From assembly GCF_001485215.1 (NCBI RefSeq), contig NZ_BBWW01000003.1:124001-188000 (forward strand): DNA of 64,000 nt, written 5' to 3'. The position numbers and the translations under genes were made by a program. Source of the DNA: Leptolyngbya sp. NIES-2104 (GTDB lineage: Bacteria; Cyanobacteriota; Cyanobacteriia; Leptolyngbyales; Leptolyngbyaceae). Under the pieces are notes generated by a model. It was not told where the DNA came from, did not search any database, and saw nothing but the letters and a program-made list of their open reading frames with translations. This document shows positions 18,139 through 28,013 of the stretch, in pieces. Each line of letters begins with the position of its first letter. Within the stretch, counting starts at the first letter, position 1.

Positions 18139-18705
18139 TAAACTAAGATTGGACATCAAGCCATCATTTGCTCCTAACACAGCCGCTCTGAGAGTATTGC
18201 CTCCAGCAGTACGATGTCTCCTTCGATCTGGGCGAGCACGTACCCGTGTAGCGGAGCTATCGTACTGCCTTCGATGCCTTGCGATGAATTGTTGCTAATC
18301 GCTTGTAGTCGTCGAGCATGAGAGCGTTCTTCGATCGAGAGTCGTGTGCTATGAGTATCAGGCTAAACATCATAGCTATGACTATCCACCTGCTCCATTG
18401 CGTTGATGGTCGGCAAGACAAATTGTGGACTAAACCATTTGGCTAACAATGCTAGCAGACTCGCAAAGCGAGAGCCGAAGGCACCGCGTTCTCCAGCCAA
18501 TTCGACGCTGTGGAATCGGATAACCTGCACGTCGTAGTTTTTCTTCCTAAACTTCGGCATGAGCTTGTTCAGTCAACGCAAGGCGACGATAAACTTCAGC
18601 CAGGGCAGGTTGTTTCTCAGCTTGAGACAGCGCTCGGTAGAGAAAAGCAATGCCCGATTTCGTCTTGTCAGTTTTCGAGACAGCGATCGACATCAGCAGG
18701 AGAGC
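18139..18705 (-). pseudogene. VIT/CCC1-family iron transporter with ferritin-like domain, remnant
   Basis: Pieced together on the reverse strand: GIAFLYRALSQAEKQPALAE, VYRRLALTEQAHAEV-stop-EEKLR (Trp to stop), RAGYPIPQRRIGWRTR, then after a shift LLAKWFSPQFVLPTINAMEQ and VDSHSYDV. After another break come IEERSHARRLQAISNNSSQG, IEGSTIA, and then HRTAGGNTLRAAVLGANDGL with MSNLSLVM. This order is a ferritin-like (rubrerythrin-type) domain followed by the start of the VIT1/CCC1 membrane domain, as in MbfA-like iron or manganese exporters. The membrane domain is cut off where the NACHT remnant begins. At least two frameshifts and a nonsense codon are present. Confidence 0.7.
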
Positions 18706-18720
18706 GCATCATGATGAACT

Positions 18721-19210
18721 TCAACGAGTAGCTACCGTAACGATAGCGGACATTCCCGGCATGAGGCGCGATTCCACGCCTCGAATGCTGTCCGGTTCAA
18801 ACACGAGCTTCACCGGAACGCGCTGGACGATTTTAGTAAAGTTTCCAGTCGCATTGTCGGGAGGGAGTAACGCAAACTTGGCTCCAGAGGCTGGAGAAAG
18901 ACTATCGATTTTGCCTTTGAAGAGTTGATCGGGAAAGGCATCGAGCTTAATTTCGACTTCCTGTCCCGGCTGCATCTTTGCGAGTTGTGCTTCTTTGAAA
19001 TTTGCGACAATCCAAGGCTGTGTTGAGACCACAGACATTAGTGTTTGACCGGGTTGAACTCGTTGCCTAACCTGAGCCGTTTTATTGCCAATCTGACCAG
19101 CAACCGGGGTGGTAACCGTGGTGTAGGACAATTGCAGTTGAGCGTTTTCGACTTGTGCCTGAGCTTGTTTGACGGCAGCGATCGCAGCTTGATACTGTCG
19201 CTGATTGACT
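18721..19210 (-). pseudogene. EmrA/HlyD-type membrane fusion protein, C-terminal half
   Basis: The frame contains RQYQAAIAAVKQAQAQVENA, LSYTTVTTPVAGQIGNKTAQ, PGQTLMSVVSTQPWIVANFK, PGQEVEIKLDAFPDQLFKGK, and ends with RLMPGMSAIVTVATR and TGA at 18721. This is the lipoyl/beta-barrel half of EmrA-like fusion proteins, which link inner-membrane pumps of the MFS type to TolC. The N-terminal anchor and first lipoyl half are absent. Near 19205 the sequence joins a fragment of an EamA permease on the opposite strand. Nonfunctional as it stands. Confidence 0.75.
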
Positions 19211-19365
19211 ATGCTGCGTTTTACGTCGCGTTAGTTCCCGTTTTTGGTGTTGCGAGTGCAATGATCTTAATGGGTGAACAGCCAAGTTTTGTTCAATGGA
19301 TTGGCGCTGTGTTTGTGATCGCATCCTCTTACTGTGCGAATCGCCTGCGCTCCTCATCCGCATGA
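19205..19365 (+). pseudogene. EamA-family permease, C-terminal fragment
   Basis: The last 50 or so codons of a drug/metabolite transporter remain: DYAAFYVALVPVFGVASAMI, LMGEQPSFVQWIGAVFVIAS, ending SYCANRLRSSSA at 19365. These are the final two membrane helices of an EamA domain. The rest is missing and the fragment abuts the EmrA-like stump on the other strand, so a deletion or inversion has fused two unrelated genes. Confidence 0.7.
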
Positions 19366-19390
19366 GAAAGCCCTAACTATCCTTAATCCA

Positions 19391-19846
19391 TCATCGCTTA
19401 ACATAAGCGACTAGGGAAACACCTAACACAACGAACACTACTCCAGCAATTCGAGTCGGACTGGCAGCGTATTTCGTCAGCCCGATCGCACCGTAATGAT
19501 CGAGAAACAGAGCCGCAATCATCTGACCTGCGATCGTTAATGCCAAGGCAAGTGCGGCTCCAATTCTCGGTGTGGCGAAAATCGTTGACCAAACATACAA
19601 CGTGCCCAAGCACCCCCCAATCCACATCCACCACGAGGTTTGTGCCAAAGAAGTCGTTGCAGGCAGTGAGTACCGCGACAGCAAGCAAATCACAAGCGAT
19701 GCCAGAGTCCCCGCCAAATAAGAAACAAACGTCACTTGCATCGGTTCGCCAACATATCGACGCAGCAACGTGTTCAGCGCGACTTGAACAGGTAGAATTG
19801 CCCCGCCTGCAAGTGCTGCCAGCAGGTAAATGGATCGTCCTTCCAT
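19391..19846 (-). CDS. DMT-superfamily transporter (DUF606/YdcZ-like)
   Basis: A 151-residue membrane protein from ATG 19846 (MEGRSIYLLAALAGGAILPV). Upstream codons in the same frame run through the operator region and are not used. About five membrane helices are visible, with the family pattern GAILPVQVALNTLLRRYVGE, QVTFVSYLAGTLASLVICLL, WWMWIGGCLGTLYVWSTIF and IAGVVFVVLGVSLVAYVKR. DUF606 proteins are small inner-membrane transporters of unknown substrate in the drug/metabolite superfamily. It is divergent from a MarR regulator with two related operators between them, so it is the likely MarR target. Confidence 0.8.
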   Translation of the reverse strand: MEGRSIYLLAALAGGAILPVQVALNTLLRRYVGEPMQVTFVSYLAGTLASLVICLLSRYSLPATTSLAQTSWWMWIGGCLGTLYVWSTIFATPRIGAALALALTIAGQMIAALFLDHYGAIGLTKYAASPTRIAGVVFVVLGVSLVAYVKR

Positions 19847-19862
19847 ACAAAATCCTCTTGTA

Positions 19863-19922
19863 TATCTTGATATCAAGATACTCAATATCAAGATTATGAT
19901 CAAGTAGTTTGATGTCAAGATA
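19863..19922. promoter_or_regulatory. MarR operators between transporter and regulator
   Basis: TATCTTGATATCAAGATA at 19863-19880 is a perfect 18-bp palindrome. A related copy, TTGATGTCAAGATA, lies at 19909-19922, and a half site ATATCAAGAT at about 19885. They lie in the 108 bases between the two divergent starts, the right arrangement for a MarR dimer repressing both genes. Confidence 0.7.
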
Positions 19923-19954
19923 TTGAATGTCGAGAGATTCACAGGAAGCAGACG

Positions 19955-20458
19955 ATGCAACTTGACCCGGTTGACCAAATTTTGGCGCAGTGGCAGCGGG
20001 AGCGTCCGGATTTGGATGTTTCTCCAATGGGCATCATTGGACGCATGGGACGGTTATCGAAGCATTTAGAACGAGCGATTCAAGTTACGTTTTCAGAATT
20101 TGGATTGACGATCGCAGAATTCGATGTGCTGGCAGCATTACGGCGTTCTGGTCAGCCTTATCAACTTTCGCCAACTGAGTTATTTCAGACGCTGATGGTT
20201 ACTTCTGGAACGATGACGCATCGGATCGATCGCTTAGAGAAAGTTGAGCTAGTTCAGCGGATTCCTGATCCAAACGATCGACGAGGAACGCTGATTCAAC
20301 TAACCAATAAAGGCTTTGATGTGATTGAGAAAGCGGTTGAAGCTCACGTGACGAACGAGCATCTTGCCCTGAGTGCTTTAGAGCAGTCGGAACGTGAAGC
20401 CCTCGCGGGTCTGCTGCGTAAGCTATTAATTTCGTTTGAAGTACAGCAAGATGATTGA
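19955..20458 (+). CDS. MarR-family transcriptional regulator
   Basis: A 167-residue protein from ATG 19955, ten bases after AGGAAG. Winged-helix domain: LTIAEFDVLAALRRSG, then LSPTELFQTLMVTSGTMTHR (recognition helix), RIDRLEKVELVQRIPDPNDR and RGTLIQLTNKG (the wing, with the conserved DxRG-like DRRG). The N- and C-terminal helices form the dimer interface. It has an upstream palindrome shared with the DUF606 transporter. The acetyltransferase gene begins 42 bases after its stop. Confidence 0.88.
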   Translation: MQLDPVDQILAQWQRERPDLDVSPMGIIGRMGRLSKHLERAIQVTFSEFGLTIAEFDVLAALRRSGQPYQLSPTELFQTLMVTSGTMTHRIDRLEKVELVQRIPDPNDRRGTLIQLTNKGFDVIEKAVEAHVTNEHLALSALEQSEREALAGLLRKLLISFEVQQDD

Positions 20459-20500
20459 AGCGAATTGGCAGAGCAGTCGTTTACAGGGAGTGGTAAAGGT

Positions 20501-20989
20501 ATGCAGTTTGAACTCGCATCCGATCAACATAAGCGTATATTCGCTGAATGGAACCAAGTCAGTCGTCTTGAAGAACGAACTTGTCGCCCAATTCTGAATG
20601 GAAAGCGAGTTCCTCCAGACCATGAAGTGATCACATTTTCGTTCAGGATGGATGGAATCGATGAATTAGTCGGACGGTTTGCCTATTTTGATATCAACTG
20701 CCGGAATCGATCGGCTGAGTTTGGCTACATGGTCAATCCGAAATTGCGGCGACGAGGAATCGGAGCACAGATGCTAGACATCGCCATCACGCATTTGTTT
20801 TCGACAACGACACTGAACAAGTTATATTGTCAAACGGCTGAGTTCAATTTGGCATCGATCAAGCTGCTTGAAAAACTAAATTTCCACCGAGATGGAGTGT
20901 TGCGAGAACATCATGAATTAGATGGAAAGCTTTGGGACGACTATATCTACAGTGTTCTACGGCTTGAATGGAGAGAAGTGCAGAGATGA
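20501..20989 (+). CDS. GNAT acetyltransferase (RimJ/RimL-like)
   Basis: A 162-residue protein. ATG 20501 (MQFELASDQHKRIFAEWN) follows GGGAGTGGTAAAGG; a TTG at 20465 is less likely. The acetyl-CoA-binding motif is FGYMVNPKLRRRGIGAQMLD, followed by CQTAEFNLASIKLLEKLNFH and the usual end REHHELDGKLWDDYIYSVLR. This pattern is that of ribosomal-protein-Ser/Ala-type acetyltransferases and many small-molecule acetyltransferases. The gene is in line with the MarR gene, 42 bases away. Confidence 0.82.
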   Translation: MQFELASDQHKRIFAEWNQVSRLEERTCRPILNGKRVPPDHEVITFSFRMDGIDELVGRFAYFDINCRNRSAEFGYMVNPKLRRRGIGAQMLDIAITHLFSTTTLNKLYCQTAEFNLASIKLLEKLNFHRDGVLREHHELDGKLWDDYIYSVLRLEWREVQR

Positions 20990-21106
20990 CAAACGAAAAA
21001 TAAAAGTTCGTCGCTGTGGTTCAAAAAAGCTGTGCTGGATTTGCCATGTCGTTTTGCGATCGCACTCGATTTTCGCATTTCATCGCAAAACAACTCATTG
21101 CAAGAC

Positions 21107-21799
21107 TCATACCTGCAAGACTGCGACTCTACAAAGTTCTAAACCCTCTGAGCTATACCCTGAGTGTACTGCCGTCACTTCAAAGCCCCAGACAGCCAAA
21201 TTTTGATCGATCCAACCCTGGGTCAAATCATCGTCGCGATTGCGGTACTGAGAAATCATCAACCGTCCATTTTGGGCAACAAACTCTCTGACCAGTCGAT
21301 CGACAAATTGCTGTTGATAGTTGCGTGGCACATAGTCAAGTTCTGTCCGCACATAGTCGAATCGGTGTGGTGGTGTCCAATTCCAGGCATTCCCAACATA
21401 GAAGTTATTCGCATAGGTGGGTAGACGTTTCTGAGCTAGAGCAACGAGTTCCGCTGAGTAATCAAGCCCGTAAGGAACTAATTCCACTCCCTTCAAGTGT
21501 GACCAGGCGACTAAACATTCCAGCAAGTATCCATTTGCACAACCCATATCGAGATACTGTCCGGGTCGGTCAACTGCTGCTAGGTTTGCCACTCGCAGTT
21601 GTGTCCATTCCTCAAATGTGCCGCTTTTTCCAGATTGCTGCCAAGGAGTCGATGCAGTTGTGTAGGCGCACTCTAGAATTTGCTGAAGCTCATCGAACCA
21701 AGCTCCTAGCTCTGATGGGGTCACTGCATCAAACACGAACCCACAGTGACAGCGTTGAGCCGTTTCATTGACATTTTGTAAGCAACGAGGGCATCGCAT
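21107..21799 (-). CDS. SAM-dependent methyltransferase with N-terminal zinc ribbon
   Basis: A 230-residue protein from ATG 21799 (MRCPRCLQNV). The first 25 residues carry four Cys (CPRC and CHC plus neighbours) resembling a zinc ribbon. The methyltransferase motif I is YLDMGCANGYLLECLV; later LVPYGLDYSAELVALAQKRL and FYVGNAWNWTPPHRFDYVRT follow the class I fold. The substrate is unknown. Its start lies within the tail of a truncated O-methyltransferase, so its natural upstream region appears to have been replaced. Confidence 0.75.
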   Translation of the reverse strand: MRCPRCLQNVNETAQRCHCGFVFDAVTPSELGAWFDELQQILECAYTTASTPWQQSGKSGTFEEWTQLRVANLAAVDRPGQYLDMGCANGYLLECLVAWSHLKGVELVPYGLDYSAELVALAQKRLPTYANNFYVGNAWNWTPPHRFDYVRTELDYVPRNYQQQFVDRLVREFVAQNGRLMISQYRNRDDDLTQGWIDQNLAVWGFEVTAVHSGYSSEGLELCRVAVLQV

Positions 21800-22106
21800 T
21801 GTAAAACCCAATTATAGCTTTGGAATGCTGCACTTGGAAGCTGCGATCGCGCTCAACCGTGATCATCTCTGAGTCCTGATCCATGCCGTCGAGTAACCAA
21901 GCTGTAGAAACGCCTGTACCCGTACCTAGTTCCAGAAAACGTCCCGCAGGCTTACTCGCTGCTAATGTTCTCAACAAAACACCTGTGAGTGGCTCAGAGG
22001 TCATCTGAAAATCGATCGCACTCGTGTCTGCTAAAGTCTTCTCGATCGTCTTGGGAATTTTAATATCTTTCTGTTGGTCTAAAGTTTCCACGGTTGTTGT
22101 CTCCAT
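21765..22106 (-). pseudogene. O-methyltransferase, truncated
   Basis: The gene starts at ATG 22106 and reads DIKIPKTIEKTLADTSAIDF, QMTSEPLTGVLLRTLAASKP, AGRFLELGTGTGVSTAWLLD (motif I), ending around SEMITVERDRSF. Beyond about 21820 it runs into the start region of the zinc-ribbon methyltransferase in another frame and stops at 21765. About half of a normal class I O-methyltransferase is missing, including motifs after the first acidic residue. It overlaps the preceding nucleotidyltransferase stop by 28 bases. Confidence 0.65.
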
Positions 22107-22945
22107 CCTAATTTTCGTTTTGCTGAGGCAGTATCGACTTGCGGCATCTGGATCTCGACCAGTTCCACCGTTTCTCGAACTAATACTTCAAGCTGATCCA
22201 CTGCAATAAAAGGCTCGTCGTGAAACAAGCTTTCGAGACGACTGCCAAGATTCTCGGGAGCAATCTCCATCTGCTCGATAAACCTACTCATCCGTTTGAA
22301 CTGGAACGTTGAATAATATAAGCGGTTCAACCCAGACAGCACACCGAGCAGATTTTGGGCTGAATCAACTAAAATTTGGTGATACCAGAGCGTTGTATCC
22401 CGCTTGGCAAGTTTTTCTTGCATTCCCCAAACAGCGAAGAATTTTAGATGCTTCTCCACCATTGTTTGCGCGAGTTGATCGGGATAGTTGGCGACTTTCG
22501 CTTTCCACTGTTCAATCAAAGTTTCACCGTGTAGCGGAATCCCAATCAAGGTTCCGTGTAGCATTTTCATAATTGGAGAAGGAACCTCAAACCGCTCTAA
22601 AACGCTCGATATCTCCGCTTCCCATTGCGCGATCGTGGCGTGAGCAAATTGGAATTCGATGCCGTTCATCAGAAAACTCTCGCCAAACGCACCGTCTTGT
22701 CGATTTCCCAAAATCTCGATCAGTTCTGCCCCTTGATTCTGCTGACGCGCAAGCTGTAGTTCAGCTTCAAAAGGTAACTCGTCATAGTAAAGGCACACGT
22801 CACAATCCGAGTATTCATCGCATAGCCCTTCTGCAACCGAGCCTGTCACCATTACTGCTTTCGTTTTTGGGTTCGCGATGTAGGCTTTGACATTGCCTTT
22901 GGCTAATTCCAATAAGTACTGAGTTCGATTCGGCATAGTATCCAT
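22079..22945 (-). CDS. Nucleotidyltransferase-domain protein
   Basis: A 288-residue protein from ATG 22945 (a second ATG at 22936 is possible). The nucleotidyltransferase signature is VMVTGSVAEGLCDEYSDCDV near residue 32, with a further acidic site in ELPFEAELQL and GIEFQFAHATIAQWE. The C-terminal half is helical (TTLWYHQILVDSAQNLLGVL), like a DUF4037 or kanamycin-nucleotidyltransferase-type tail. It probably transfers AMP or another nucleotide to a small molecule or protein; the target is unknown. The truncated methyltransferase overlaps its end. Confidence 0.72.
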   Translation of the reverse strand: MDTMPNRTQYLLELAKGNVKAYIANPKTKAVMVTGSVAEGLCDEYSDCDVCLYYDELPFEAELQLARQQNQGAELIEILGNRQDGAFGESFLMNGIEFQFAHATIAQWEAEISSVLERFEVPSPIMKMLHGTLIGIPLHGETLIEQWKAKVANYPDQLAQTMVEKHLKFFAVWGMQEKLAKRDTTLWYHQILVDSAQNLLGVLSGLNRLYYSTFQFKRMSRFIEQMEIAPENLGSRLESLFHDEPFIAVDQLEVLVRETVELVEIQMPQVDTASAKRKLGWRQQPWKL

Positions 22946-22998
22946 AAGAAATAAGCTTCTGAACTAGCGAGGGCAGAAAGCCGATGCTGTGCGAATGA

Positions 22999-23346
22999 CT
23001 AGGAGAGCGCGTACTCTGTATGCTCACGCACATGGGGCGGGTGAAAGGCAAGCACGATCGAGGATTTGGGAATCTCTGCGGCGACAAGTTCAGGCGTGAT
23101 GCCGTGGTCAAGTCCATCGTGGTGGAGCCAGAGTTTATCGCCACGGATTTCAGCGTCGAACACCAGCGCATGAATCCGTTTTTTACCGCTCCACCCCTCG
23201 GTGATGATCAGATAACGGGTGTGATTGTCGCTGACAATGACTTTGCTGGTGGTGCCGTCATTGGCGCGATTCAGAATTTCACAGTAGCTTTGCAAAATCG
23301 GGTTTAGAGCTTGCTGATACTGATCTAATACACTTCGGGTATCCAT
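22999..23346 (-). CDS. XisI-family protein
   Basis: A 115-residue protein from ATG 23346 (MDTRSVLDQYQQALNPILQS). Family features: YLIITEGWSGKKRIHALVFD, AEIRGDKLWLHHDGLDHGIT, ELVAAEIPKSSIVLAFHPPH, ending REHTEYALS. XisI was named as a controlling factor for fdxN-element excision in heterocystous cyanobacteria, but homologues are widespread, usually beside XisH. No XisH is present here. The frame upstream is open and continuous with a histidine-kinase remnant, so a fused protein could also be made; XisI alone is the more sensible unit. Confidence 0.8.
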   Translation of the reverse strand: MDTRSVLDQYQQALNPILQSYCEILNRANDGTTSKVIVSDNHTRYLIITEGWSGKKRIHALVFDAEIRGDKLWLHHDGLDHGITPELVAAEIPKSSIVLAFHPPHVREHTEYALS

Positions 23347-23379
23347 TGAATGAGTGAAAGATTCTATGGTTTGGCAATG

Positions 23380-23901
23380 CCGCGCTTGAGAGCGACGATC
23401 GGAATCATCGCGATCGCGAATTCCCGTCAGCCCTAACCCTGGTCGGATGGTCTGAGGATCGAAGCCACAGCCATTGTCTCGGACGCTAATCTGAACTTGC
23501 TCAGGGGCGTAGCTAAGATTGATTTGAACCGTTTGAGCATTGGCATGACGCAACGCATTCGTGAGCGATTCTTGAGCAATCCGCAATAGATTCAAACTGA
23601 TGGGCGCATCTAAATAGTAAGGCATTCCCTCTACGTTCAGCGCAATCTGAACTGTGGTTCCAGTCGTCATTTGTTCGATCAATCGGGCGATCGCATCTGG
23701 TAGGCTATTGGCGGCAGAATCTGTATGATAAAGCAACCAAACGGATCGACGGGCTTCGCTTAGTCCTTGTTTGGCTAATTCCTGAGCGCGAGTGATGCAG
23801 GCTTGCGTTTGTTGCGGTTGGAGCGTTAAACCTTCAGCGAACTGCAAGACCTGCTCTGCCGCCTTGAAAATATCCAGCAGCGAAGCACTATCTCTCGACA
23901 T
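23380..23901 (-). pseudogene. Histidine kinase remnant (NarL-partner type)
   Basis: The piece covers the dimerisation helix and part of the ATPase domain: TQACITRAQELAKQGLSEAR (His is absent from the usual site in this piece), SVWLLYHTDSAANSLPDAIA, SLNLLRIAQESLTNALRHAN (N box), VQISVRDNGCGFDPQTIRPG (G1 box) and LGLTGIRDR (G2 box). It lacks the sensor and the start of the kinase core at its N-terminus and stops short after the G2 box, where it runs in frame into XisI. No response regulator is adjacent. Probably inactive. Confidence 0.65.
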
Positions 23902-24453
23902 AAATCACTTGTGCAGTTGATAGAATTTCTTTGCGTCGAATTCAGTTTTCGCTTTGCTCGATCAGGGGTTTGACCAATACATCAACGCTGCGCCCAAAGA
24001 TGGTTTGTGACGTACCCGACTCTGATGCTACGCATATAGAAGCGGGCTTCCCATTTCATCCGCCGCTGCCTCTACCATCCGAGAATGGTGTTGGTCTTAC
24101 GCAGCGTCCGGAGGTTTGACAAGCCATCCTGTCTTGACTCTCATCGTACCGAAGCACGATCCGGGCAGACTCCCTGCGCCCCAAGGAGTTAAGTTCTATT
24201 CGTCCTTGTCGTATGGCTTGCTCATGGCTCCCAGTGACAACTCGGCTTCCCTAGCGACAATCTCGCTGTGGTAAGCATATGACTGCTACTGTAACCTGTC
24301 TGTTCGAGAGGCTAGGTAGGTCAGCGACCTCATGAGTAGTCTATCAGTTTTTCTCGCTCCGTTGATGAGAAATTGGCGATTCCTCATCTTTGCCCGACCC
24401 AAAGCTTACCAAAATTTGCGTTGTGCCAGAATTGAAGTTGCATGAAGACTGCC
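23902..24453 (-). other. Gene-free stretch with probable IS200/IS605-like remnant
   Basis: On the reverse strand about 24335-24040 is open for long stretches without a start (HEQAIRQGRIELNSLGRRES, then RIVLRYDESQDRMACQTSGR, CVRPTPFSDGRGSGG and stop). It is followed by a GC-rich tail containing GGAAGCCCGCTTCTATATG. The combination resembles the end of TnpB-type genes and the structured right end of IS200/IS605 elements in cyanobacteria, as I remember them. No TnpB zinc finger or catalytic motif is present, so identification is tentative. Confidence 0.35.
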
Positions 24454-24798
24454 TCACTGCCTCGATATACGATCGCCCTGTGCTTTCGGCACTGAAATCA
24501 CCAAAAACCGCACCTCTGACTCCGATTCGTTGCGGAACTGATGTGCAACATTGGGCGGGATCTCAATACCTTGATGTGATCGCAATCGATAGCAGTGTCC
24601 CTCGATCTCAAGCACCGCTTCACCCTGCAAAATGTAGAAGAACTGACGAGAATGCTCGTGAAAATGGCGCTGCTCAGATTGACCCGGCGGCACACATTCC
24701 TCAATGATGCTGAAGTCGTCGCGCTTTAATAAATGCCACCCGCGACATCCCTCGCCCCAAGGATACTGCTCTGCATTCGTCACATCGACAATGTTCAT
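24454..24798 (-). CDS. Cupin-domain protein
   Basis: A 114-residue single-cupin protein from ATG 24798. The two cupin motifs are PPGQSEQRHFHEHSRQFFYI and LQGEAVLEI, then GIEIPPNVAHQFRNESESEV. The metal-binding residues His, His, Gln/Glu in motif 1 and His in motif 2 are all visible. Such small cupins include sugar-phosphate isomerase-like, dioxygenase-like and regulatory members; nothing here decides which. It is monocistronic and divergent from katG, with about 260 bases between them. Confidence 0.8.
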   Translation of the reverse strand: MNIVDVTNAEQYPWGEGCRGWHLLKRDDFSIIEECVPPGQSEQRHFHEHSRQFFYILQGEAVLEIEGHCYRLRSHQGIEIPPNVAHQFRNESESEVRFLVISVPKAQGDRISRQ

Positions 24799-25028
24799 GC
24801 GACCTCAGTTCTACCCTGCGCTCATTGTAATCTTTTGGCACTTTACGATCGAGACCGCTGTTCAATCCAAATTCGCATCTGGGCTTCGGAAAGGTGGTAA
24901 GTACGATCGCATTTGTTACAATTGCTTAAAAAACACCTAAAGTAAAGTCATACCGACTATGATTAAGCTCATAACCACTTCACGCTAATTCAAACCTTTT
25001 TCCCGGTCGCTCTCATTCGCAACCGTAA

Positions 25029-27254
<2,226 letters not shown>

Positions 27255-27283
27255 CCTCAGCGTGTGAAGACGATGGTCATTGG

Positions 27284-27412
27284 ACGATCTCAGGTTAAGG
27301 CGGTACAGACTTGTAGAAACATAGCGCTGATGCCCAACTGAGAGATCGATCGTCTCACGATCTCAGGTTAAGGCGGTACAGACTTGTAGAAACCCTTGAC
27401 GCGGGTAGAAAC
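27284..27412 (+). repeat. 37-bp direct repeat, two exact copies plus a deleted third
   Basis: Exact copies occupy 27284-27320 and 27357-27393; each starts ACGATCTCAGGTTAAGGCGG and ends ACAGACTTGTAGAAAC. They are separated by a unique 36-base segment. A third, shortened copy at 27401-27412 (GCGGGTAGAAAC) equals the repeat end with TACAGACTT removed. The repeat length, the spacer-like gap and the GAAAC end are all CRISPR-like, but no cas gene is in the window. A simple tandem duplication is an alternative. Confidence 0.7.
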
Positions 27413-27428
27413 TAGTCATAGAGATGAG

Positions 27429-27459
27429 GGCGGTGTTTCAACTATCTTGAAACACCGCC
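27429..27459. terminator. Strong bidirectional terminator
   Basis: GGCGGTGTTTCA and TGAAACACCGCC form a perfect 12-bp stem with a 7-base loop (ACTATCT), followed by TTAGCTTT. It lies between katG (+) and the membrane protein ending at 27466 (-), so it can end transcripts from both sides. Confidence 0.8.
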
Positions 27460-27465
27460 TTAGCT

Positions 27466-27909
27466 TTAGCTACGAAGTACACCACTGCGGATCACTGGAA
27501 TCAAGAAGGTTGCACTAAAGACTGTATTTGAAACAGCATTAAGCCAGAAACCTGTAGCGATCGACAAACCGCTATCGATCACGTACCAAATAACGATCGA
27601 TGCCGTCATCCCAAGCCAAATCCGTTGACTGACCTGCTTTTCAAGCTGATTTGCCACTTGAACCACTGCCATCACCGTCAAACTCCAACCTATCGTCACG
27701 GCTCCCAGGACTGCAAGGCTAAAGCGCATATAGGGGTCGAGATCAAGTTCTCCCGGACCGTTCAGCACGTCAAACAAGATACGCACTGGAGCGCTTGTGG
27801 CTTCAAAACCACCTCCGGCAAGAATCATTCCAAATAAGCCTGCCGCTACACACCATCCTGTCATCCAGGCTAAATTGAGTGGCTTTGTTGCTGGAAGCAT
27901 CTGAGTCAT
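27466..27909 (-). CDS. Four-helix membrane protein of unknown function
   Basis: A 147-residue protein from ATG 27909, preceded by an AGGAGGAA ribosome site. Four membrane helices are visible: LAWMTGWCVAAGLFGMILAG, MRFSLAVLGAVTIGWSLTVM, IWLGMTASIVIWYVIDSGLS and FWLNAVSNTVFSATFLIPVI. No family is recognised with certainty. The gene is divergent from a TetR regulator with two operator copies between them and is its probable target. Confidence 0.7.
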   Translation of the reverse strand: MTQMLPATKPLNLAWMTGWCVAAGLFGMILAGGGFEATSAPVRILFDVLNGPGELDLDPYMRFSLAVLGAVTIGWSLTVMAVVQVANQLEKQVSQRIWLGMTASIVIWYVIDSGLSIATGFWLNAVSNTVFSATFLIPVIRSGVLRS

Positions 27910-27943
27910 AGTTCTTCCTCCTTAAAACTCCTGTAATCTATAA

Positions 27944-27990
27944 ATACGAGAATTACCTCGCATTCATAAAATACGAGAACTACCTCGCGT
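27944..27990. promoter_or_regulatory. Duplicated TetR operator
   Basis: ATACGAGAATTACCTCGCAT (27944-27963) and ATACGAGAACTACCTCGCGT (27971-27990) are near-identical, 27 bases apart, and each contains the inverted arms CGAG and CTCG. They lie between the divergent membrane-protein and TetR genes, the usual place for an autoregulatory TetR site. Confidence 0.7.
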
Positions 27991-28013
27991 TTGTCAACCC
28001 ACAATTTGAACGA

